From NCBI GenBank assembly GCA_028277025.1, contig JAPYVG010000098.1:1-5819 (forward strand): a stretch of DNA of 5,819 bases. Reading direction: 5' to 3'. The translations under genes were made by a program, and so were the position numbers. The DNA comes from Sulfolobaceae archaeon (GTDB taxonomy: Archaea > Thermoproteota > Thermoprotei_A > Sulfolobales > Sulfolobaceae). The notes under the pieces were generated by a model. That model was not told the origin of the DNA and made no database searches. It was given only the letters and a program-made list of their open reading frames with translations. This document shows, one piece after another, positions 1 to 5,819 of the stretch (within the stretch, counting starts at the first letter, position 1; each line of letters begins with the position of its first letter).

Positions 1-2230
1 CGTAGTTTGTTATCAAGTTCTCTACGGCTTCAACACCTTCCCCCTTTAAACCGATCAACTTCTCATATTTTGTCAAAGTCTCGAGGACCTTGCCTAAAAC
101 TTCTATGTAAGCGTCTATTGAAAGTTCGATGATTCTCTCCTTTCCTAGAAGTCTGGTGGAGACCCACGTTGAGGCGTAATTTAGTGCTTCCTTGACGGCT
201 TCTTGGATTAGTTTTTGTCCCTTTGCTTTTTTCCTCCATACGATAACCATTGATTTGTTTAATGACATAGTACCTCTGGCATTAACCCTGGTCTCGTCCT
301 CAGTAGTCATTGCGTGAATCGCTGATATTTTGAATTTGGAGTAGTACCACCCTCCATATAAAAGTGAAATCCACGCGTCTGGAGATGTGTGATTGTAAAA
401 GGTAACCATTAGTCCGTCATCCTTTAAGAACTGGTCAAGCTTTGCAAATGCTTGGGCTAATCTTTCCCTGAAATACTCATATGTACCGATGTTGTCACCA
501 AAGACTTCGCCTCTAGGTTTTTCAACCGCAATATCCTTTGGTGCAAGTTCTTCCCATTGTGTATTATATGGTAATGGGATAATCCTCTTTAACCACACAT
601 AATAGAAGTCGCTTATCTCTGGATAAGGTACGTCATTAGCGTAAGGTGGGTCTGTTATTATAACGTCAACTGGGTCTAAGTTTAACTCGTTAATATCGGA
701 ATTAGTTATATCCAGTTCCGATGTCGAATCAGTTTGTGTTAAATACTCTAAACCTTCAATCACATGCTCTAAGCTTCTTGAAAAAGATCCAATAACGTTG
801 GCTAATGGAGAAACCTCTATCCAATTCCATGTAAATGAGACCCCCCTAAATGATAAAGCATTCCTAATAAATGTTCTGGTCGATTCCACTGATGTTAACA
901 TACAATTATACCTCACATAATTTAAGAACGTTATAGCCAAGTATGTGATCACCGCGTCTTTATGTTTATCATCAAAATCAATCTTCTCCTTTAAATCGTT
1001 TAGTTTGTCTAAGATTTTACTGAGAATAATCAATTGCCTTGCGTTAAATATTTTGAAAAATTTATCTAATCCCCATGTCGCAAACCTTACGGTCCCGTAT
1101 GGAGCCACTTTTTCTGTCGGTATTTTACTAATGTCAACCTCTTTTAGCATTTCAAAAGTCTTCCAGAACGTTTCTATATCCTCTTGACCAATTTCCTCAA
1201 ATTGTAGCTCTTTTCCATCTCCCTTAAACTTCACTAAAATGATGGGTCTAGCTTTAGCGTCTTTTAAACTGTCTAAGTCGATTTCTCCATTCAAGTATTT
1301 CTCGTATTTCTCGCCCCAGTCCTTAACAGCTTCTTTTACGTACCAATTATCGCCCTTGCCTGGCATAATGTTATTACAAAATAGGCATTTAGCTAAAGAG
1401 TTCTTAGCCTTAACATTTCCTTCAGGCACTTGGTACTCTTTTCCATCTACAACCACTTTATCTTTTGCCTTCTTTGCCTTTAGCGACCTTTTACCTAGCT
1501 CCTTGTTTAGGTCAACTACTCTTATTCGTAACTCTTTCCCTTTAATCTCAGGTTTCATGAATACAAGTCTCCTAAACTCGCCCGATCTAACCTCTTCTTC
1601 CTCTTCCTCACTCTCTTCTTCTTCCTCCTCCTCATCACCTTTAATTTCCAATAACCACCACTTATTAACGAGTGGAGTGTAGTTACCACAATGAGGACAT
1701 TTCACTTCCCATGTTCCAACGAAACCGGAAGCGTCTCCATAAAGCTCCTTCACGTCCTCCTCAATTGACTTTAGCAGTTCCTCGCCGTACTTTTTCACGT
1801 GACTAATGAGTCTCTCCCCGTAATTGGGATACTCCAGCACTGCTTTTAGGAAGACGTAAGTTGTAGGTAGAAGGTCTGAAGCTATTACTTTTCCAACTCC
1901 TAACCTCTTAGCCTCTAGTGGGATAGAACCAAACCCAGCGAAGGGATCCAATACCGTGAACTGTTTGAACTTACCGTCGGTTATGGGCTGATATTTGTGA
2001 GGGTTATCTTCACTTAGTCTAGTTATCCTCTTAAAATCCGCCACTGACGTGTTTTCTGGTAATAGTGCAGCAGCCGTAAATGCTCTTGCTGATATCAAAG
2101 GTTTCCTAGTCCACCAGAAAATCATTTCCCAGTAAGGGGGTCTTCCCGGTCCTTTCTCCTTTTTAGCCTTTTTGTCAATTTCAGGAATTAGTGAGGCGAA
2201 AGTGTCGCTTTCTATGAAACGTTTTGTCAC
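1..2230 (-). CDS. DUF1156/COG1743-type zinc-ribbon adenine-specific DNA methyltransferase, C-terminus cut off by window edge
   Basis: This gene probably transfers a methyl group from S-adenosylmethionine to the N6 of adenine in DNA. The frame is open for 743 codons without a stop and runs off the left edge; family members are often 900-1000 residues, so the C-terminus is missing. Visible in order are the family's N-terminal RFIES signature (residues 4-8), the WWTRKPL..ARA segment (about 40-52), the SAM-binding motif I DPFAGFG (95-101), a split zinc knuckle CPHC (178-181) and CLFC (282-285), and the catalytic motif IV DPPY (527-530), followed by the family-typical VPYPEISDFYYVWLKR. An acidic run (199-213) sits between the zinc-knuckle halves. 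I chose GTG at 2230: an AT-rich box lies about 28 bp upstream, which fits leaderless transcription. An in-frame GTG at 2251 would add seven hydrophobic residues. In defence islands such enzymes accompany helicases, ATPases and DUF1998 proteins, as here. Family assignment is strong; target site and role are inferred. Confidence 0.93.
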   Translation of the reverse strand, partial: MTKRFIESDTFASLIPEIDKKAKKEKGPGRPPYWEMIFWWTRKPLISARAFTAAALLPENTSVADFKRITRLSEDNPHKYQPITDGKFKQFTVLDPFAGFGSIPLEAKRLGVGKVIASDLLPTTYVFLKAVLEYPNYGERLISHVKKYGEELLKSIEEDVKELYGDASGFVGTWEVKCPHCGNYTPLVNKWWLLEIKGDEEEEEEESEEEEEEVRSGEFRRLVFMKPEIKGKELRIRVVDLNKELGKRSLKAKKAKDKVVVDGKEYQVPEGNVKAKNSLAKCLFCNNIMPGKGDNWYVKEAVKDWGEKYEKYLNGEIDLDSLKDAKARPIILVKFKGDGKELQFEEIGQEDIETFWKTFEMLKEVDISKIPTEKVAPYGTVRFATWGLDKFFKIFNARQLIILSKILDKLNDLKEKIDFDDKHKDAVITYLAITFLNYVRYNCMLTSVESTRTFIRNALSFRGVSFTWNWIEVSPLANVIGSFSRSLEHVIEGLEYLTQTDSTSELDITNSDINELNLDPVDVIITDPPYANDVPYPEISDFYYVWLKRIIPLPYNTQWEELAPKDIAVEKPRGEVFGDNIGTYEYFRERLAQAFAKLDQFLKDDGLMVTFYNHTSPDAWISLLYGGWYYSKFKISAIHAMTTEDETRVNARGTMSLNKSMVIVWRKKAKGQKLIQEAVKEALNYASTWVSTRLLGKERIIELSIDAYIEVLGKVLETLTKYEKLIGLKGEGVEAVENLITNY
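1592..1636 (-). repeat. Glutamate-rich low-complexity tract inside the methyltransferase
   Basis: GAG/GAA codons give 13 glutamates in 15 residues (199-213 of the methyltransferase, the others being D199 and S207). The tract lies between the CPHC and CLFC zinc-binding pairs. It is a codon-level simple repeat and could vary in length between strains. The same DNA read on the other strand gives a run of serines, which is not a gene. Confidence 0.85.
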
Positions 2231-2250
2231 AGAAAAAAGTAAATAGATCA

Positions 2251-2270
2251 CATTTATTTTTATTTCGGTT
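2251..2270 (-). promoter_or_regulatory. Probable BRE/TATA promoter of the methyltransferase
   Basis: Read on the minus strand this is an A-rich box (CCGAAATAAAAATAAAT) resembling an archaeal BRE followed by a TATA element. Its centre is about 28 bp upstream of the GTG at 2230, the spacing expected for a leaderless transcript beginning at the start codon. No Shine-Dalgarno sequence precedes either candidate GTG. A second box, TTTATA (minus strand, about 2287-2292), lies farther out; it would instead give a transcript starting just upstream of the GTG at 2251. Which one is used cannot be settled from sequence. Confidence 0.5.
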
Positions 2271-2278
2271 GAGAGTCT

Positions 2279-2286
2279 GTGTACAC
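2279..2286. repeat. Perfect 8-bp palindrome GTGTACAC between the divergent genes
   Basis: A perfect palindrome adjoining the distal TTTATA box of the methyltransferase gene. It could be a half of an operator for a dimeric regulator, but an 8-bp palindrome in AT-rich DNA can also arise by chance. Confidence 0.35.
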
Positions 2287-2303
2287 TATAAAGTGGAGAT
2301 TTT

Positions 2304-2318
2304 CACGTAGCTATCGTG
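2304..2318. repeat. Imperfect palindrome CACGTAGCTATCGTG
   Basis: The arms CACG and CGTG flank a TAGCTA core, with one extra T in the right half. It lies midway between the two divergent starts, upstream of both promoters, so it could bind a regulator serving both genes. No regulator gene is visible in the window. Confidence 0.35.
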
Positions 2319-2344
2319 TATCTAGTTCAGCCTGATCAGCAATG

Positions 2345-2365
2345 ATTATTAATGTATACATAATA
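2345..2365 (+). promoter_or_regulatory. Promoter of the 464-residue gene overlapped by the palindrome ATGTATACAT
   Basis: An AT-rich element (ATTATTAA, 2345-2352) centred roughly 30 bp before the ATG at 2379 is the best TATA candidate for a leaderless transcript; there is no Shine-Dalgarno site before the ATG. A perfect 10-bp palindrome, ATGTATACAT (2352-2361), abuts it. The symmetry extends outward with a one-base offset (TATTA on the left, AATA on the right). A palindrome in this position would suit a repressor operator blocking TBP/TFB or polymerase binding. That reading is inferred from position only. Confidence 0.45.
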
Positions 2366-2378
2366 CACAGTAATTATA

Positions 2379-3773
2379 ATGATAGAAAAAAGATGCCACG
2401 AGAGTCATGAAGCCACCTTATTGCGTGACTTAAACGAAGCATTATACAATGCTTACGTAGACTTAATTCGAAATCTAGATGACGTGTATGAGGACGACTG
2501 CGGAAAATATCAGAAGTGCGGTAAAACATTATATTTCTTTAGGATAGAAGACATAATATCACCTAAAATACTGGGGAGAATATTTTTTGGTTTTTATAAC
2601 GATCCTTTAAAGTCTAGTGTCACTTTCGCCCCGGCATATTCACCGTATTTGGATAGGACCCTAACTCTAAAATATTGGGGAAATTATCATGAGCTATTTC
2701 ATCGTGAACTATTTGGAAATAGTATTTCGTACGTCTTAAGGTTTGACTCCGATGTTATATCTAGGCCATCTGGAATCATGGACTTTGGTAATAGCTCTCC
2801 CTCTATAATAAACGATTTGGAAATAAGAAAAACACTGGGGATATATTGGACTTTTTCCCTAGGGTTGCCCTATGACTTAAAAAACCCTTTTCTGGGAAAT
2901 CTTTTTCTTAGAGTAGGAGATAATTGGATAAGTATATCCAACATATTTCACACATACGTCACAAAAAGTAACGGACATATGGAATACTTAGACCTAAACT
3001 TTGACCGTAAGGTGATAGAGCGTGAAGACCTTGAGCCCAGCTTAGATCAAGATTATTTTTCTTATTTCTTTATAAAACAATATAATTTATACCTAGAGGC
3101 TGGAAGTCCTAAGAAAAGAGAGAGCGTAAAGGTCGTAGGATACGATTCAAGTAAATTTAAGGATATCGGAGTTAATTGGGAGCATAAGCTAGTGCTCATG
3201 GTGTTGAGGAAAATGTTGATTCAAAGGCGACTGGATGACGAGGATGTTATTAACATAGGAAATGTTAAAGAAATATCTCGCTGTCTTAATACGTTGTTAC
3301 AGCTGATATCCAAAGAAAGTAGCATACTAGTGAAGTTTAACGTAGGTAAGATGTTGAATGAAGTAGTTGAAGGCTTAGGATCTAGAATAAACGGCCGTGA
3401 AGTTAAAGTATTTTTAAAGGACAATAATGACGATATAATATTCGTTCACCCAGCTTTATTCGCTAAAACATTCGTAGAGAAAGAGATGAACGAAATATAC
3501 GATAGTTTAATTCATAACGTGTTCATTGACTCGCAAAAAAGGAAGAAGTTTTTAAGGTTAGTTGGCAAGGTCGTTACTAATAAAAAGCCAACTCAAACCC
3601 ATTCTAGGAATAACATAAACGTACGTAATGTAGATATTATTGTAAAGTATCATCCAGACTTGAAGCAATTACTAGGTTATGACAAGTTACACCCTGATGA
3701 ATCTATAAAAATATTAGACGTATTTAAGTATATTTTCAACTCCATAAAGACGCTAAATGTTAACAAGGTCTAA
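2379..3773 (+). CDS. Uncharacterised 464-residue protein of a DISARM-like locus
   Basis: I do not recognise this protein family. It is a soluble-looking protein with no signal peptide, no membrane segment and no nucleotide-binding loop that I can see. The first two thirds are rich in aromatic residues, with several F/Y/W-rich stretches (about 51-73, 97-122, 155-180, 226-240). The last third is more basic and helical, with a Lys/Arg patch KRKKFLRLVGK (387-397). Possible metal-binding residues are C6, H7, H10, C41 and C47, and there is an HELFH string at 104-108. That string matches HExxH, but a charged R109 follows it, which weakens a zincin reading. The start at 2379 is the first ATG of the frame and has a plausible leaderless promoter. 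The gene is divergent from the methyltransferase and convergent with the DUF1998-PLD gene. Its uninterrupted length argues that it is a real gene. A role as an accessory or sensor part of the defence locus is only inferred from position. Confidence 0.85.
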   Translation: MIEKRCHESHEATLLRDLNEALYNAYVDLIRNLDDVYEDDCGKYQKCGKTLYFFRIEDIISPKILGRIFFGFYNDPLKSSVTFAPAYSPYLDRTLTLKYWGNYHELFHRELFGNSISYVLRFDSDVISRPSGIMDFGNSSPSIINDLEIRKTLGIYWTFSLGLPYDLKNPFLGNLFLRVGDNWISISNIFHTYVTKSNGHMEYLDLNFDRKVIEREDLEPSLDQDYFSYFFIKQYNLYLEAGSPKKRESVKVVGYDSSKFKDIGVNWEHKLVLMVLRKMLIQRRLDDEDVINIGNVKEISRCLNTLLQLISKESSILVKFNVGKMLNEVVEGLGSRINGREVKVFLKDNNDDIIFVHPALFAKTFVEKEMNEIYDSLIHNVFIDSQKRKKFLRLVGKVVTNKKPTQTHSRNNINVRNVDIIVKYHPDLKQLLGYDKLHPDESIKILDVFKYIFNSIKTLNVNKV

Positions 3774-4097
3774 AATACTGTCACCATTTTAGGACTATTT
3801 CATAACGAGAATAGGTTCACGATACGGACGGTGATTATATCCATCCTGAATCAGAATAATTAAGGCTAACAGGGAGAGAATTAAACACATCTCTTAAGCA
3901 CTTATTCGCAGAATGTTCTCCTTGAGACCTTTCTCGATGAATAGATTAACAACAAAATTTATCAAAAATGCTTTTAGGTACGGCTAATCTAACTCTCTAC
4001 ATTATTACTGGATACATAAGGCAATAAGCGAAATATAAACTAAGAAAATTTTCCGTCGTGTTTCTACATTGTTCTTAATTCCTCTACACCTCCCTGT
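3774..4097. other. Convergent intergenic region, no intact gene
   Basis: This 324-bp stretch separates the 3' ends of two convergent genes. I see no intact gene, tRNA or CRISPR repeat. Two overlapping plus-strand readings look faintly protein-like but are each broken by one stop: 3815-3925 (TAA at 3857-3859) and 3850-3987 (TAA at 3895-3897). They may be decayed coding sequence or chance. T-rich stretches on the minus strand (around 4028-4053, including the palindrome GAAAATTTTC at 4044-4053) could end transcription of the DUF1998-PLD gene, since archaeal terminators are mostly T-runs. No clear terminator follows the plus-strand gene. Confidence 0.6.
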
Positions 4098-5819
4098 TTA
4101 TTTCTTATTGATGGATTTTTCTATATCTTCAATTTGCTTAAGTACACTTTTTACGTTTTCTGGATCTAAAATAATGTTGACTATCTCAATATTACTACCT
4201 AGACCTGAGTTAGTGTAATTGGCGGAACCCGTTATTACTATCGAGCCGTCAATCACTAAGGCCTTAAGGTGTAATAGTTTCTCCTTTTTGTCCTCGGGAA
4301 ACTTCAAGACTATTATTGGGTCATTATTATTATTCTCTGCTTCCTCTATGGCTCCCTGATTTTGCTCACTGTCTAAAGTAATCACTTTTACTTTAATCGA
4401 TCTTCTGTATTTTATATCATTTAAGATGTTTATCGTGTCCTTAGATATCCACGGAGAGACTAGTATTATTTCTCTTTCTGCTAATAAAATTAAGTCTTTG
4501 AACACATCTAATAAGGAGTTGGTCGATGTTATCCCACTAGCTATCGTAAATACCGACTTTCCTAGCCAATTGTTGGCAGTATTTAGGAACATGGTTACTA
4601 AGTTTCTACTTATCAGGAAGGGCTGGTCGAAAGGCATGAACATACAACCTTTATCCATTCCTACACAAGCATTACATCCGTCCCAGCAAAGAGGTAACTC
4701 CGAGATTAAATCCTTAAAATAACTTCTATTAGTCGAACTTCCATATATCTCTCTTTGGAAATTCTCAGCTAAGTAGTTCCTTACAGCTACATGTAACGGA
4801 AAAGTGTCCTTAGAACACGACCTCCATGAATCATATATATCGATAACCCTATCTACTAACTTATTTAATTGATTTTTGTATTTCTGTAATTTTACATTCA
4901 GATTAGCCAAATTCTTATTAAATTTGTTCTCATGACATGAATAGGATTGAATTATCTTTTGAACTATCATATTCATAGATAGGGTAAACTGATTAGGCTT
5001 GCTCTTTATTAACTCAGATAGAATTTTTAATACGCCACTTCCCCCTTGAATGGTATCAATAATGTAGATGTTTTCCTTACTATCTCCGAAAATTGGGTGC
5101 TCAATGTAATATAAAAATTGATTATGCAGTGAAGGAGAGAAGATAGGTAATATATCTTCAACAAACACGTGTGCAATGGTATGAATCAATACAAAACTGG
5201 TAAACATCTTCAAGTTTTCAAATTTGGGGCTATCACTGTCACAATCAAAATATTTTCCTATACCTGAATTAGAGTTCGTTGCCTTTACACCATTCAATAA
5301 ATTACTAAATCTGGATATAGCTTCAAAGCCTCTAGTACTGGATTGTGACTTCCTTAGTCTAATGTATTTAGCGTCATTACCAAAGTACATGTTCATTTTA
5401 AGGCACATCCAGTCTCTAATACTTCGTGAATTATAGAGCAGTTCCTCTACATATTCGTCCATTGCCTTAGGGTTAAACTGGATAACGATACCGTGTAGGT
5501 TATCTTGTTTAAAGCCAATTGCCTCTTTGTACGAAACCCATAAGTAGTCTAAATAATATAAATCAGCCATATTATCATTAAATATCGTAGCGTCTGAAAA
5601 GGCCTCCAACGATAATTTATCATCGTATTTAATTTTTCCTAAGATTCGATCCCGCCCTTTAATATTAACTTGGATCAAAGCCAATATCTCCCTATCACTG
5701 AAGGGATCCTCTCTTACTGTTCTCACTATATGTGGCATCACTTTATATAATCTCTCGTAAGAATTAGGCCCATTATAGTGTTTACATGTTTTGGTGCTAC
5801 TTTTTTTGGTGCTACTTTT
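4098..5819 (-). CDS. DUF1998 (DrmB-like) and phospholipase-D nuclease (DrmC-like) fusion protein, N-terminus beyond window edge
   Basis: Residues are numbered from an internal GTG at 5741. The frame stays open through 26 more codons to the right edge, so the start is outside the window. Residues about 60-105 resemble the DrmB segment ending in a G-F and FNPKAMDEY-type strand. Residues about 179-385 carry DUF1998 hallmarks: IHTIAH (186-191), the glycine loop IDTIQGGSG (228-236), W306-C309-S-K-D, and the probable zinc site C352, C356, C359, C366. A regular leucine heptad (278-302) lies inside this region. From about 404 to the end is a phospholipase-D fold with one complete HKD motif (H491, K493, D498, G504, S505, N507); with a single HKD it would need to dimerise to form an active site. 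In DISARM these parts are separate genes, drmB and drmC. DNA restriction of invaders is inferred; a C-terminal piece of a helicase-DUF1998 protein is the main alternative. Confidence 0.85.
   Translation of the reverse strand, partial: KSSTKKSSTKTCKHYNGPNSYERLYKVMPHIVRTVREDPFSDREILALIQVNIKGRDRILGKIKYDDKLSLEAFSDATIFNDNMADLYYLDYLWVSYKEAIGFKQDNLHGIVIQFNPKAMDEYVEELLYNSRSIRDWMCLKMNMYFGNDAKYIRLRKSQSSTRGFEAISRFSNLLNGVKATNSNSGIGKYFDCDSDSPKFENLKMFTSFVLIHTIAHVFVEDILPIFSPSLHNQFLYYIEHPIFGDSKENIYIIDTIQGGSGVLKILSELIKSKPNQFTLSMNMIVQKIIQSYSCHENKFNKNLANLNVKLQKYKNQLNKLVDRVIDIYDSWRSCSKDTFPLHVAVRNYLAENFQREIYGSSTNRSYFKDLISELPLCWDGCNACVGMDKGCMFMPFDQPFLISRNLVTMFLNTANNWLGKSVFTIASGITSTNSLLDVFKDLILLAEREIILVSPWISKDTINILNDIKYRRSIKVKVITLDSEQNQGAIEEAENNNNDPIIVLKFPEDKKEKLLHLKALVIDGSIVITGSANYTNSGLGSNIEIVNIILDPENVKSVLKQIEDIEKSINKK
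4221..4271 (-). other. HKD catalytic motif of the PLD domain
   Basis: The codons encode H-x-K-x4-D-x5-G-S-x-N, with all the catalytic and structural residues of the phospholipase-D superfamily intact: H491, K493, D498, G504, S505 and N507. This predicts an active nuclease or phosphodiesterase rather than a decayed domain. Confidence 0.88.
4644..4688 (-). other. Four-cysteine zinc-binding cluster of the DUF1998 region
   Basis: Cysteines 352, 356, 359 and 366 (pattern C-x3-C-x2-C-x6-C) match in order and placement the C-terminal CHxC...C cluster of DUF1998/DrmB proteins. They are followed by a hydrophobic stretch with SRNLVTMFL, where that family has its N-x-L-D-R segment. Zinc binding is known for the related MrfA helicase domain and inferred here. 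Confidence 0.7.
5789..5819 (-). repeat. 15-bp tandem repeat, two copies, coding for a Lys/Ser/Thr linker
   Basis: The unit TTTTGGTGCTACTTT (plus strand) occurs twice in tandem (5789-5803 and 5804-5818) and runs into the window edge, so more copies may follow. Its length is a multiple of three. In the reading frame of the DUF1998-PLD gene it encodes KSSTK twice, so gain or loss of copies would keep the frame. It looks like a flexible linker between an unseen N-terminal part and the DUF1998 region, not an upstream untranslated element. Confidence 0.85.

Noticed and set aside
945..1187. 80-codon open frame on the plus strand
   Set aside because: It lies wholly opposite the methyltransferase coding sequence, whose frame carries the family motifs; the product is a Ser/Leu-rich shadow with no recognisable domain.
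1239..1682. 147-codon plus-strand open frame with a long serine run
   Set aside because: The serine run is the complement of the poly-glutamate tract of the methyltransferase; no promoter or domain supports it.
2332..2339. CTGATCAG palindrome in the divergent region as an operator
   Set aside because: An isolated 8-bp palindrome with no extended symmetry or promoter overlap; chance is sufficient.
3221..3424. 67-codon minus-strand open frame
   Set aside because: It is antisense to the continuous 464-codon gene, is short, and has no promoter or motif.
3774..4097. C/D-box small RNA or tRNA gene in the convergent gap
   Set aside because: No RTGATGA box paired with CTGA at proper spacing and no tRNA-like cloverleaf could be found by eye.
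4426..4722. 98-codon plus-strand open frame
   Set aside because: It is antisense to the DUF1998-PLD gene, across the cysteine cluster and the start of the PLD domain, which are clearly the real coding sense.
5224..5436. 70-codon plus-strand open frame
   Set aside because: It is antisense to the DUF1998-PLD gene, with no independent support.
5739..5750. TATATAA string next to the GTG at 5741 as a promoter
   Set aside because: It abuts the codon instead of lying about 26 bp upstream, and it encodes Leu-Tyr-Lys in the frame that continues to the window edge.
5789..5819. Tandem repeat as a CRISPR array or attachment site
   Set aside because: The unit is 15 bp with no spacers and reads in frame as KSSTK, so a coding linker explains it better.

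Overview
The window looks like chromosomal DNA from a thermoacidophilic crenarchaeon of the Sulfolobales (Sulfolobus or Saccharolobus type). The basis is AT-rich sequence, heavy use of AGA/AGG for Arg and ATA for Ile, a GTG start, AT-rich boxes placed for leaderless transcription, no Shine-Dalgarno sites, and closest resemblance to archaeal defence-island families. This placement is an inference; no rRNA or other marker gene is present.

There are three protein genes. (1) Positions 1-2230, minus strand: a large zinc-ribbon adenine DNA methyltransferase of the DUF1156/COG1743 type, cut off at its C-terminus by the left edge. (2) Positions 2379-3773, plus strand, divergent from it: a 464-residue protein I do not recognise. 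The 148-bp gap between the two starts holds their promoters and several short palindromes. (3) Positions 4098-5819, minus strand, convergent with gene 2 across a 324-bp gap: a protein with a DUF1998 (DrmB-like) region fused to a C-terminal phospholipase-D nuclease domain (DrmC-like). Its frame stays open to the right edge, so its start lies outside the window. The 15-bp tandem repeat at that edge is coding and gives a Lys/Ser/Thr linker.

An adenine methyltransferase, a DUF1998 protein and a PLD nuclease are the parts of DISARM-type anti-viral systems (drmMI, drmB, drmC). The most likely reading is a DISARM-related archaeal defence locus. In it the methylase would mark host DNA and the DUF1998-PLD protein, probably with a helicase outside the window, would act on invading DNA. 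The unrecognised middle gene would be a candidate new component. Its orientation, opposite to both neighbours, and the palindrome overlapping its promoter suggest separate regulation. The system-level function is inferred; the domain calls on both flanking genes rest on visible motifs.
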